From Pseudomonas sp. PSKL.D1 (GTDB lineage Bacteria; Pseudomonadota; Gammaproteobacteria; Pseudomonadales; Pseudomonadaceae): a stretch of 64,000 nt of DNA. A program made the position numbers and the translations under genes. Shown piece after piece: positions 25,746-34,733 of this stretch (positions within the stretch are counted from its first letter, which is position 1; each line of letters begins with the position of its first letter). The stretch lies in contig NZ_CP118607.1 of NCBI RefSeq assembly GCF_028898945.1, forward strand, positions 5,690,001 through 5,754,000, read 5' to 3'. Under the pieces are notes generated by a model. It did not search any database and was not told the DNA's origin. It saw only the letters and a program-made list of their open reading frames with translations.

Positions 25746-26111
25746 GTTGGGGTGCGCCAATGCTTCCTCAATCACCTTAAGCAGCGCCTCTTCCGCAAAC
25801 GGCTTACCCAAACACCCCACCGCACCATTACCCATCGCCGCCGCAACCGCCCCATCATCCCAATGGGCAGACATGCAAATCACCGGTAACCGCCAGCCCC
25901 GCCGCCGCAACTCACGCTGCACATCCAACCCCGTCAGCCCAGGCATCTTCAGGTCCAGCAGCACACACCCGGCCTCCTGCAACGGGCCGGCGCACAGCAG
26001 TTCTTCACCCGAGGCAAACAACAACGTCGAATACCCGGCCGAACGCAGCAGGTTGGCCAGGCTCTTGCGCACCGAAGCATCGTCATCAACGACGCACACC
26101 CATTGGCTCAT
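25740..26111 (-). CDS. Receiver-only response regulator
   Basis: A stand-alone CheY/FixJ-type receiver of 123 residues: acidic pocket VDDD at 8-11, phosphoacceptor Asp53 in LLDLKMPG, the switch Ser in ICMSAH, and Lys in GKPF. No output domain is present. I chose ATG 26111 (MSQWVCVVDD); the longer frame to 26354 would be read inside the neighbouring gene. It overlaps that regulator by 4 nt, so both are cotranscribed. A phosphate sink or phosphorelay intermediate for the divergent giant histidine kinase is a plausible role. Confidence 0.9.
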   Translation of the reverse strand: MSQWVCVVDDDASVRKSLANLLRSAGYSTLLFASGEELLCAGPLQEAGCVLLDLKMPGLTGLDVQRELRRRGWRLPVICMSAHWDDGAVAAAMGNGAVGCLGKPFAEEALLKVIEEALAHPNL

Positions 26112-27100
26112 GGGGCGCTCAATCGCTCGGGCCGTGCCTCGATGACGTTGTGCATGGCCACCAACTCGACCAGCGACCGGGACTGCATCTTGTTCATGAT
26201 GTTCTTCTTGTGCACCTTGGTCGTCACCTCGCTGGTGCCGATTTCCCTGGCAATTTCCTTGTGTGACAGGCCGCCGACTACCAACGAGAACACCTGACGC
26301 TCGCGCTGGGTCAGTTGCTGATACTTTGCCTGCACCTGCCGCGCATGCCGCCATTTGCGCCCTTGCACCACGGCGCGGGCACGCACCGCCTCAAGCAGCG
26401 TAAGCAACTGGCCTTCGTCGAATGGCTTGGTCAGAAACTCCACAGCCCCGGCGCGCATGGCCTGGACGGTCATTGGTACAGTGCCGAAGCCGCTCATGAA
26501 CACGATCGGCCAAGGTAGATCGAGCCGCCGCAACGCCTCTTGCACTTCAAGGCCACTGGCCTCGGGCAGGTGCATGTCCAGCAGCAGGCAGGCACACGAG
26601 GTGTTCAGCCTGGCGTCGAACAGCGCTTCAGCGCTGCTGAACAACTGGTGCGGAATGTCCTGCGAACGCAGCAAGCGGCCCAGGGCCGTGCGCACCGATG
26701 GGTCGTCGTCCACCACCAGTACCGGCACGCTCGCGTGGTCACTTTCTTCGTCGAGGGGCTCGGGGGGCGTTGCCAGCGGAGATTGCCCAAGTGCCGTGGC
26801 CGGCACATCGAGCACGATGTCGGCAGCCAGGCGATAACCGCGACGCGACACGGTCTGAATCAGCCCACGATCACCAAAAGCCTTGCGCAGTAGCGACACC
26901 TGCACCTGCAAGTTGTTGTCCTCGACCACCGTACCGGCCCAGACCTGGCTGAACAGCTCTTCCTTGCCGACTACCCGGCCTTTGGCCTTGATCAGCGTGG
27001 CCAGTACTTCAAACGCACGCCCGCCCAACGGCACTGGCTTGCCGTCAAGAAACACCTCTCGCCGCTCCAGCGAGACCTGTGCCTTGCCTATTCGGATCAT
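26108..27100 (-). CDS. Response regulator with OmpR-type and LuxR-type DNA-binding domains around one receiver
   Basis: The 330-residue protein has three clear parts. Residues 1-95 form an OmpR/PhoB-type winged helix (GGRAFEVLATLIKAKGRVV, VSLLRKAFGD, QTVSRRGYRL). Residues 125-240 are a receiver with VDDDPSVR, phosphoacceptor Asp175 in LLLDMHLPEAS and Lys225 in TKPF. Residues 262-318 are a LuxR/FixJ helix-turn-helix (LTQRERQVFSLVVGGLSHKEIA, VTTKVHKKNIMNKM). Having two different DNA-binding domains in one regulator is rare. The gene is divergent from the sensor kinase at 27341 and overlaps the receiver-only gene. Confidence 0.92.
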   Translation of the reverse strand: MIRIGKAQVSLERREVFLDGKPVPLGGRAFEVLATLIKAKGRVVGKEELFSQVWAGTVVEDNNLQVQVSLLRKAFGDRGLIQTVSRRGYRLAADIVLDVPATALGQSPLATPPEPLDEESDHASVPVLVVDDDPSVRTALGRLLRSQDIPHQLFSSAEALFDARLNTSCACLLLDMHLPEASGLEVQEALRRLDLPWPIVFMSGFGTVPMTVQAMRAGAVEFLTKPFDEGQLLTLLEAVRARAVVQGRKWRHARQVQAKYQQLTQRERQVFSLVVGGLSHKEIAREIGTSEVTTKVHKKNIMNKMQSRSLVELVAMHNVIEARPERLSAP

Positions 27101-27340
27101 GCTTTCCCCTCACCGGCCCTGGCGGTTGTAAAGCCCCGTGCAATCTAGGCGTACGTCCGCGCGCTGACAATTATCCCGAGGGATAGGTTGGTCTTTGGAC
27201 TATACAAGCGCCGGCCCATGGCAGGGGGGCAATAACGGTCAACATGGTGCCCGTTCCTGCCAAGCCGGCCGCATGCGCCAAGGCCCGTGATCTGGCTGCG
27301 TATACTCGCGCCTCAGGATGTCGCTAGCAGGGGGTGCTTT

Positions 27341-30300
27341 ATGCTCGATGAACGCCTTGCACACAGGCCCATCGATTACGACCAATCGGTGGACGAAGGC
27401 TGGTTGAACCGGTGTGACATCACGCAACTGGGCCAAGAGGGTGAGCTTACCTGGTTCCGTTTGTGCGACCCGGCCTCGCGCCAAGCCTGGCTGGCCGTGC
27501 GCGCCCCTGTCGAGGCGCCAGCGGCCTGCCAACGCCTGGAGCGCGACTACCGCCTGCAGCTGGACCCACAATGGGCCGTCATTCCCTCAGCTTTCGTACG
27601 CTCTGCAGAAGGCCCGCTGCTGGTCTACCCGACAGGCCGTACCCTCGCCGACCTTATTGCCATAGGCCAGGCAAGCCTTGAGCTTTTCTTCAGCATCGCC
27701 GTCAACGCCGCCACCACCTTGGCCCTGGCCCACGAACGCAATGTGCTGCACGGCGCGTTGCAACCGGAGCACATCTGCATCCAGCGTGGCGAGCATGTCA
27801 GGTTGGGGGGCTTTCGCGCCGACACGCCGGAACTGGTCAGCGAGCAAGGCACGGCCATCGGCAACTGGTCGTACCTAGCGCCTGAACAGGTGTGCCCGCA
27901 CGGTTCCAGCAGCGACCGGCGCAGTGATGTCTATGCACTGGCCGCAATCCTGTACCAATGGCTGTTGGGCGAGTTGCCGCTGGCCGGCCGTGACACCCAG
28001 CATTGGCGCCAATTGCATGCAGGCGTACAGCCACGAGCGGCCAGCGAAGTGGATAGCAAGGTGCCGCCAGCCCTGTGCCAAATCCTGGCCAAAGCACTGG
28101 CCAAAGAGCCGGACGCCCGCTACCAGACCGCCCGTGCACTGGCCATCGACCTGCAGCACTGCCAGCGCCAGTGGGCCACGACCGGATGCATTGTGCCGTT
28201 CGTGCCAGGCTGTGCCGACCCTGTTTCGCCAAACCGCGAGCGCCTGTATGGCCGCGAAGCAGAGCAGAAGGCCATCACCCTGCTGCTCAAGGCTTTGCAC
28301 CGCGACAGTACGCCGCAAGCCCTGCACATTCAGGGTGCCGCTGGCATGGGCAAATCCAGCCTGGTGGAAACCACCCTCAAAGGCAGCGCGCAGGGTTACT
28401 GGGCCAGCGGCAAGTGCAACAGCCCCGAACAAAGCGTGCCATATGCCCCCTGGGTTGAAATACTGAGCTCGCTGACCACACAGCTACTGGCAAAGAGCGC
28501 GACCGAACTCGACAACCTGCGCCGCGAAATCCGCCGCCGCATCAAAGGCCATGGCCGCTTGCTGGCCAAGCTCGCCCCGGAAATACAGCTGATCACCGGG
28601 CCATTGCCCGCGCTACCACAAAAGCCGACACGGCTGGCGCTACAGAAAGAGCTGCGTGCAGTTGTCGACTTTCTGCGTGTGCTCTGCCGCCCGGGGCAGC
28701 CCTTGGCACTGTTTCTGGACGATATGCAGTGGGCAGACCCAGCCACCCAGCACCTGCTTGCGCACTTGCTTGCACAACCACCAAGCAACCTCCTGCTGAT
28801 TTTTGCCAGCCGCACCGAGGCCACGCCTGCCAATGGTCCGCAACCACTGCGCAGCACCACCCTCAACCTGCGCCCACTGGGCGTGGGCGCCGTTACAGAG
28901 CTTGTCGGCGAGCGCTATCACGTGGACCCGCCTGCCGCCTTGCAGGTAGCGGAGTTGGTGCACGAGAAGACTGCCGGCAACCCGTTTTTCATCAACCAGA
29001 TCCTCGATGCCATGGTCGAGGACCAGCTTTTCACCTTCGACACCCAGGCGATGCGTTGGTCCTGGTGCTTGCAAGCCGTCGCCCGGCATCGCTACGCCGA
29101 CAATGTCGCCGACCTGATGATCCACCGCCTCGCTCGCCTGCCCGCCACCCAGTGCGATGTGCTACGCACCGCCAGCGCTGCGGGTGTGCGCTGTGACGAA
29201 CGCTTGTTGCGCCGCCTGCTCGACCTGCCCGCCGGGCAACTGGCCCGTCACCTCAAGGCACTGATCGCTGCCGGCTTTTTGCTGCCAGGGCAAAAGTGCC
29301 TGGCCTTTGCCCACGACCGCGTGCAGGAGGCGGCCTACGAACTCACCCCTGCCCGCCAGCGCGCACCCTTGCATGCCCGCATTGCCCAGGCAATGCGCGA
29401 GATCTGGCAGCACGACATCCACGACGCTGTTTTCGATATTGCCAACCAGGTGCAGCGCGCCAGCCCGCGCGCATTTGAGGCAGATGAATGTGAGCAGTTT
29501 CTGAACGTGCTGCAGGATGCTGCCCTGCGTGCCCGCGAAAACGCCGCGTACGAGCAGTGCGCGGGCTACCTGCATACTGCCGAAACACTGCTGCGCCTGA
29601 GCGCCACGTGCGAAACCCAGGCCACCCACGCCTTTGCCATCGCCTGCCTGGCAGCGGAGTGCGACATGCAGCTATCGCGCATGCCGAAGGCTGAAGCACG
29701 GGTTTTAGAGTGTCAGCAACGTGCACGGTCCACTCTCGACAAGGCGCGGGTGTGCAAGCTGCAAGCCCAGTTGCACACGCTGCAAGGCGATTACGAAGCC
29801 GCCATCAACGCGGCACTGGGCGGCCTGGAGCTACTGGGCATTTCCCTGCCTCGCGGCCTCGACGCTTTACAGGTCGAAGCCACTTACAGGCATGTTCAGG
29901 CGCTGCTCGAACGTAAGGGGCGTCACTGCCTCGAATCGTTGCCACGCACCGATTCGGCTGAAGTGACCGTTGCCGTCGCTTTACTGGCAAGCCTGTCGTC
30001 ATCGTTTTACGTACGCGACGATATCTGCTTCCTGCACCTGGCCAAACTGGTTGAGCTTTCGTTGCTCCATGGTGTCGCGCCAGGCAGTACCTATGGCCTG
30101 GCCTGGTTTGGCGTGATGAGTGCTGAACGCTTTGGCGCTTACCACGATGGGCACGCATACTGCCTGGCGGCATTGAAACTGATCGAGCGCCATGGGCTTG
30201 AAACCGACTTGACCAGCGCCTTGCTGGCACTGGATCAGGTAAGTGCCTGGACCACGCCCATCGAGTTCGCCCGTCACACTGCGCTTGAAGCTGTCGACTC

Positions 30301-32380
30301 GGCACGCCTGAGCGGTGACCTGGCCATGGCCTGCTATGCCTGCAACCACCTGGTTTCGGACTCACTGTTCATGGGCCGGCACTTACAGGAAGTGGCCGAA
30401 GAAGTGCAGCAAGGCCTGAGTACCGTGCGCCATTATGGCTACCACGATGTAGAAGTGATTTTGCTGGCGCAGCAGGGCTTTGTGGCCAGCATGACCGGCA
30501 CCCCGTTCTCGGCGTTGGCCGCAGCGTCGAAGTCTCCCACCACAGCATTCTTCAGGCACCTGTTCAGCGCCATGGCTGCCTTCCACCTGGGCAACGTCCA
30601 GCAGGCACTCCAGCACCTGGCGGGCGCCGGCGAAAATGCCTGGGCAGCCCCGGCCCACATCAATCTGGCCGACTATCACCTTTTTCAGGGCCTGATCCTG
30701 GGTACCCCGGAAGCCCCCGGTGCCCTCGCCGACAAGCTGGCAACGCTGCACGCCCTGCGAGAACGCTTTGCCCTCTGGGCAGATTTCAACCCGGCTACTT
30801 TCCGCAACAAGGTGCTGCTGATCGAGGGTGTGATTGCCAAACTCGAAGGTGACGGCCTCGCCGCCATCCGCTGCTTCGATCAGGCGCAGATAGCCGCCAC
30901 CGCAGCGGGTTTTATCCATGAGCAGGCCATCGCTCATGAGCAGTTGGCGGAAGTCTGCATACCCAGCGGGCTGATTTCCGGCGCCAATCTGCACCTGCGC
31001 ATCGCCCGTGACTGCTTCCAGATCTGGGGGGCGGCAGGCAAGGTACGCCAGCTCGAAACCCTGCACCCTTTCCTGCGTACTCAGCCGATTCAGGAAACCC
31101 GCCACTCCACCAGCCAGGCCCGGCTGGACCTGGAGGCCGGCATCAAGGCTGCGCGGGCACTGTCCGAGGAAGTGCTGCTCGAGGGCCTGATCGAAACGCT
31201 GATGGGCCACCTGACCCAGCACTCCGGAGCCGACCGGGGCGTGCTGCTGATTGTCAGCGGTGCCGAGTTCCAGATGGCCGCCCTCGCCAGCATCGATGAC
31301 ACCGGGCTGCACGTGAGCATGGACAACTGCCAGAAATTCATGACCCAGGCGCCACTGTCGATCATCAACGCCACAATGCGCACGCGCAAACCGCTGGTGC
31401 TGAACGATGCCCTCAACGACTGCCCCGAAGCGTTCCGCCAGGAGCTGCATGACCGTAATGCGCGCTCGGTGCTGTGCTTGCCACTGGTTATCCAGGGTGT
31501 GCTGATTGGGCTGGTGTACCTGGAAAACCGCCTGGTACCCAACCTGTTTGGCAGCCAGCGTTTGGCAATGCTGGAAATTCTTGCTGCCCAGGCGGCGGTA
31601 TCGCTGCAAACGGCCAAGTTCTATACCCGCCTGGCCGAAGACAACCAGAGCCGGGCACAGATGGAAGCAGAACTGCGCCAATCGCGTGCCGAACTGGCAC
31701 GCAGCGCGCATTTGCAGGTAATGAACGAACTGTCGGCCTCCATCGCCCACGAAATCAGCCAGCCACTGCTCGGTATAGCGTCCAATGCAGCGGCCAGCCT
31801 GCGTTGGCTGAAGCGGGCTAAGCCAGACCTTGATGAAGCAATGGCTGGCCTTGAGGACATTCGCAGCGACAGCGAACGCGCCGCCAACATCGTGCGGGCG
31901 CTGCGCTCACTGGCCAAGCAGTCGCCGATGCAGTTGAAAGCGGTGCAACTGGATGAGCTGATCCTGGAAGTGGTGCGTTTGACCTGCGCCGATGCGGCCA
32001 AAAGCGCGGTTCACGTGGAAACCCGCTTGCAAGCCGGGGTTAGCGTGATGGCGGACCCGGTACAGATTCAGCAACTGGTGTACAACCTGATCACCAATGC
32101 GCTGGAAGCGCTTGCAGGGTTGCGCAGCGATGGCGAACTTCACATCAGCTCTGAGGTTGTGGCTGGGGCTGTGGAGATCTGCGTAGACGACAACGGGCCG
32201 GGTATTGCGCCGCAAGAACGCGAGCAGGTGTTCGGGGCGTTCTACACCACCAAGGGCGAGGGTTTGGGCATGGGGCTGGCGATTTGCAACTCGGTGGTGC
32301 AGGCCCATGGTGGGCAATTGCAGGCGCAGGTTTCGCCGTTGGGCGGATGCCGCATTCGGTTTACCTTGCCGATTGCTTGA
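27341..32380 (+). CDS. Giant hybrid sensor: pseudokinase, AAA ATPase, TPR-like, GAF and histidine kinase
   Basis: The 1679-residue protein starts at ATG 27341 after AGGGGG. Residues about 30-280 form a Ser/Thr-kinase-like domain in which HRD reads HGA (137-139) and DFG reads GGF, so it is a pseudokinase. Next is an AAA-type ATPase (Walker A with Lys338, Walker B Asp460-Asp461), a long helical, TPR-like region (about 700-1230), a GAF domain (about 1280-1420) and a histidine kinase with His1470 in IAHEISQPL, NLITNALEAL, DDNGPGI and GLGMGLAIC. It follows the fungal/cyanobacterial-like trifunctional sensor plan. The divergent regulators are its likely partners. The signal is unknown. Confidence 0.9.
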   Translation: MLDERLAHRPIDYDQSVDEGWLNRCDITQLGQEGELTWFRLCDPASRQAWLAVRAPVEAPAACQRLERDYRLQLDPQWAVIPSAFVRSAEGPLLVYPTGRTLADLIAIGQASLELFFSIAVNAATTLALAHERNVLHGALQPEHICIQRGEHVRLGGFRADTPELVSEQGTAIGNWSYLAPEQVCPHGSSSDRRSDVYALAAILYQWLLGELPLAGRDTQHWRQLHAGVQPRAASEVDSKVPPALCQILAKALAKEPDARYQTARALAIDLQHCQRQWATTGCIVPFVPGCADPVSPNRERLYGREAEQKAITLLLKALHRDSTPQALHIQGAAGMGKSSLVETTLKGSAQGYWASGKCNSPEQSVPYAPWVEILSSLTTQLLAKSATELDNLRREIRRRIKGHGRLLAKLAPEIQLITGPLPALPQKPTRLALQKELRAVVDFLRVLCRPGQPLALFLDDMQWADPATQHLLAHLLAQPPSNLLLIFASRTEATPANGPQPLRSTTLNLRPLGVGAVTELVGERYHVDPPAALQVAELVHEKTAGNPFFINQILDAMVEDQLFTFDTQAMRWSWCLQAVARHRYADNVADLMIHRLARLPATQCDVLRTASAAGVRCDERLLRRLLDLPAGQLARHLKALIAAGFLLPGQKCLAFAHDRVQEAAYELTPARQRAPLHARIAQAMREIWQHDIHDAVFDIANQVQRASPRAFEADECEQFLNVLQDAALRARENAAYEQCAGYLHTAETLLRLSATCETQATHAFAIACLAAECDMQLSRMPKAEARVLECQQRARSTLDKARVCKLQAQLHTLQGDYEAAINAALGGLELLGISLPRGLDALQVEATYRHVQALLERKGRHCLESLPRTDSAEVTVAVALLASLSSSFYVRDDICFLHLAKLVELSLLHGVAPGSTYGLAWFGVMSAERFGAYHDGHAYCLAALKLIERHGLETDLTSALLALDQVSAWTTPIEFARHTALEAVDSARLSGDLAMACYACNHLVSDSLFMGRHLQEVAEEVQQGLSTVRHYGYHDVEVILLAQQGFVASMTGTPFSALAAASKSPTTAFFRHLFSAMAAFHLGNVQQALQHLAGAGENAWAAPAHINLADYHLFQGLILGTPEAPGALADKLATLHALRERFALWADFNPATFRNKVLLIEGVIAKLEGDGLAAIRCFDQAQIAATAAGFIHEQAIAHEQLAEVCIPSGLISGANLHLRIARDCFQIWGAAGKVRQLETLHPFLRTQPIQETRHSTSQARLDLEAGIKAARALSEEVLLEGLIETLMGHLTQHSGADRGVLLIVSGAEFQMAALASIDDTGLHVSMDNCQKFMTQAPLSIINATMRTRKPLVLNDALNDCPEAFRQELHDRNARSVLCLPLVIQGVLIGLVYLENRLVPNLFGSQRLAMLEILAAQAAVSLQTAKFYTRLAEDNQSRAQMEAELRQSRAELARSAHLQVMNELSASIAHEISQPLLGIASNAAASLRWLKRAKPDLDEAMAGLEDIRSDSERAANIVRALRSLAKQSPMQLKAVQLDELILEVVRLTCADAAKSAVHVETRLQAGVSVMADPVQIQQLVYNLITNALEALAGLRSDGELHISSEVVAGAVEICVDDNGPGIAPQEREQVFGAFYTTKGEGLGMGLAICNSVVQAHGGQLQAQVSPLGGCRIRFTLPIA

Positions 32381-32385
32381 AACCT

Positions 32386-32413
32386 GCACGAGCCCCCTTT
32401 CCGGGGCCCGTGC
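32386..32413 (+). terminator. Hairpin after the giant sensor kinase gene
   Basis: A stem GCACG-GCCCC / GGGGC-CGTGC with a CTTTCC loop just after the stop, between two convergent genes, may serve both directions. Confidence 0.65.
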
Positions 32414-32422
32414 GGGTTTGCA

Positions 32423-33049
32423 TCAACGGGCAGTCAACGCCGCGTAGCTGTTCATCAAGTTGCGATAGTTGGGAATGCGCTGCGACAGCAGGTTACCCAG
32501 CCCTTCGATGTCATTGCGCCAGTCACGGTGCAGCTCACAGGCCACCGAGAACCAGTTCATCATCTGCGCACCGGCCTGGGTCATGCGCACCCATGCGGCT
32601 TGCTGCACGGTTTCGTTGAAGGTGCCGGACGCATCAGTCACCACGAACACCTCAAAACCTTCGGCCAGCGCCGACAGGGTCGGGAACGCCACACACACGT
32701 CGGTTACCACACCGGCAATGATCAGTTGCTTGCGGCCGGTTGCCTTGATCGCCTTGACGAAATCTTCGTTGTCCCAGGCGTTGATCTGGCCTGGGCGGGC
32801 GATGTACGGCGCGTCCGGGAACATTTCTTTCAGCTCTGGCACCAACGGGCCGTTGGGGCCTTGCTCGAAGCTGGTGGTGAGGATGGTTGGCAGGCCAAAG
32901 AACTTGGCCAGGTCGCCCAGCGCCAGCACGTTGTTCTTGAACTCGTTGGGCGAGAAATCCTGCACCAGCGAGATCAGGCCGGTCTGGTGGTCAACCAGCA
33001 GTACTACGGCGTCGTCTTTGTTCAGGCGCTTGTAATCGGGTTGGCTCAT
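32423..33049 (-). CDS. YcaC-like isochorismatase-fold hydrolase, copy 1
   Basis: A 208-residue cysteine hydrolase of the isochorismatase superfamily. Asp20 (LLVDHQTG) and Cys119 (VVTDVCVAF) match the expected nucleophile/acid positions, and TSFEQGPNGPLVPEL and IARPGQINAWDNEDF are YcaC signatures. The physiological substrate of YcaC is unknown. It is the most divergent of three such genes in this window. The start ATG has GGAG upstream. It lies beside two AraC-type regulators; the promoter region differs from those of copies 2 and 3. Confidence 0.88.
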   Translation of the reverse strand: MSQPDYKRLNKDDAVVLLVDHQTGLISLVQDFSPNEFKNNVLALGDLAKFFGLPTILTTSFEQGPNGPLVPELKEMFPDAPYIARPGQINAWDNEDFVKAIKATGRKQLIIAGVVTDVCVAFPTLSALAEGFEVFVVTDASGTFNETVQQAAWVRMTQAGAQMMNWFSVACELHRDWRNDIEGLGNLLSQRIPNYRNLMNSYAALTAR

Positions 33050-33121
33050 GGGGTGACTCCTTGGATGGGTGGAAGGGGTCGGTACTGCCCGAAACGGGCT
33101 ATACCGCAGGATAGATCCCGC

Positions 33122-33493
33122 TTAAGAAAGCGCATGTTCACGCGTCGCCTGGCGCCAGGCCTTGGGCGGCTGGCCAACCAGGCGGCTGAATGCGCGGGTG
33201 AAATGGGCCTGGTCGCAAAAGCCGCATTCCAGGCTCACATGGGTAATCGGGGCTTCGGTTGCCAGCAGGCGCTTGGCTTTTTCCATGCGCGCCAGCAGGC
33301 GCCATGCCTGGGGCGACAGGCCGGTGTTGACCTTGAAGGCGCGGGAGAAATGGCTGCGGGTGAGGTTGCACACACCGGCGATTTCGATGATCGACAGCGA
33401 ACTGCGCAGCATCAGTTCCTTGGCCTGGTGCAGCCGTGCGGGGGTCAGGGCGCCAGGGGCTTGCAGCAAGTCTTGGGGTGTCCCAGGGTTCAT
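33122..33493 (-). CDS. Short AraC-type regulator (DNA-binding domain only)
   Basis: The 123-residue product is essentially a two-HTH AraC/XylS DNA-binding domain (SIIEIAGVCNLTRSHFSRAFK, THVSLECGFCDQAHFTRAFSRLVGQPP) with no effector-binding part. I chose ATG 33493 after AGGAG; TTG 33511 is in frame but poorly placed. It is divergent from the GlxA-type regulator and 72 nt upstream of YcaC copy 1 in the same orientation, so it may control that gene. Single-domain AraC proteins (SoxS/MarA type) often act by synthesis level alone. Confidence 0.85.
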   Translation of the reverse strand: MNPGTPQDLLQAPGALTPARLHQAKELMLRSSLSIIEIAGVCNLTRSHFSRAFKVNTGLSPQAWRLLARMEKAKRLLATEAPITHVSLECGFCDQAHFTRAFSRLVGQPPKAWRQATREHALS

Positions 33494-33623
33494 GGCGACT
33501 CTCCTGTTCAATGGGGAAAGTCTCGCCCTTGGGGCATGACAAAGTCCTGAGGCGAACCTGAATAGTTCTTAATTGTGCGTATACCGTAATATGAGCGCTG
33601 GGCAAGTTTTCAGGGTTTGAGGT

Positions 33624-34601
33624 ATGCAGGAAAATCGCGCTCACCGCACCGTGGCCATGGTGTTGTTCAACGACGTGCTGTTGCTGGATGTCACCGGGCC
33701 CATGGATGCGTTTGCCATTGCCAACCGGTTTCTGCCTGCTGAGCGGCAGTATCAGTTGCTGACATTGGCCGAAAGCCAAGGGCCAATTCGCAGCTCATGC
33801 GGATTGAAGGTCATGGCCGACCTGCAATTGAACGACTTGCCCGCGGCAGTAGACTTGCTGCTGGTGCCAGGCGGGCCGGGCGCCTACGACGTCGCCCTGC
33901 CCGAGCTGGAACGCTGGCTGCCTGACGCCGTGCAAAGCGCTAAACGCTTTGGTGCAATCTGCACCGGGGTATTTCTGCTGGGCCGAGCCGGGTTGCTGGG
34001 CGGCTACCGTTGCACCACGCACTGGAATTACGTTGAGCGCCTGGCCAACGCGTTCCCCGATACCAAGGTGGAAACCGAGCAGATCTACGTGATAGATCGC
34101 AACCTGGTGACGTCCGGGGGCATCACGGCAGGCATTGACCTGGCCTTGGCCATTGTCGCTGAAGACCATGGCAAGGCACTGGCACTGGAAGTAGCCAAGG
34201 TACTGCTGGTGGCAAGGCATCGTCAGGGCGGGCAAACGCCCTACGGGCCACTGCTGGCAGCGGTGCCGCGCGACGGCTCGCCGACTGCCCGGGTGCAGGC
34301 ATACATCGTCGATCACATCGACCAGGCCTTCACCGTGCAGAAGATGGCCGACTTGGTAGCGATGAGCGCGCGTAACTTCGCCCGGACTTTTCAGCGTGAG
34401 GTGGGCATCACGCCGCTGCAGTACCTGCAGAACGCTCGCATCGACCGGGCGCGTAAATTGCTGGAGGGCAGCGAACTGGCGCTGAAGGTGGTGGCCGCAC
34501 AGTGCGGGTTTGGCAGTGACCGGCATATGCGCAAAGTGTTTTGCGAGCGGTTGGGGATGACGCCGGCACAATATCGGGCGCAATTTGGTGGGGGCGAATA
34601 G
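33624..34601 (+). CDS. GlxA-family AraC regulator with DJ-1/PfpI domain
   Basis: The 325-residue regulator has an N-terminal DJ-1/PfpI (class I amidotransferase-like) domain of about 190 residues, with the elbow motif AICTGVFLLGRAGLL, and a C-terminal AraC HTH (FTVQKMADLVAMSARNFARTFQREVGITPLQYLQ). Relatives sense small nitrogenous or quaternary amine metabolites. It is divergent from the short AraC gene and probably regulates the YcaC/AraC side or itself. ATG 33624 follows GAGGT. Confidence 0.88.
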   Translation: MQENRAHRTVAMVLFNDVLLLDVTGPMDAFAIANRFLPAERQYQLLTLAESQGPIRSSCGLKVMADLQLNDLPAAVDLLLVPGGPGAYDVALPELERWLPDAVQSAKRFGAICTGVFLLGRAGLLGGYRCTTHWNYVERLANAFPDTKVETEQIYVIDRNLVTSGGITAGIDLALAIVAEDHGKALALEVAKVLLVARHRQGGQTPYGPLLAAVPRDGSPTARVQAYIVDHIDQAFTVQKMADLVAMSARNFARTFQREVGITPLQYLQNARIDRARKLLEGSELALKVVAAQCGFGSDRHMRKVFCERLGMTPAQYRAQFGGGE

Positions 34602-34733
34602 GCCCACCACGCTGTCACTTTTTTCAAGACAATCAGTCTCGGCTAATGCTGATTGTCTACCACCCCTGCATTCCTCAAAATTGTCCTCCACACTGTTCTA
34701 ATGCTGCCCCGGCAGCTCATGGAGTACGAGCCA

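Noticed and set aside
30383..31750. 455-codon minus-strand frame within the giant sensor kinase gene
   Set aside because: Antisense to the TPR-like and GAF region of a gene with strong plus-strand motifs; no family similarity seen.
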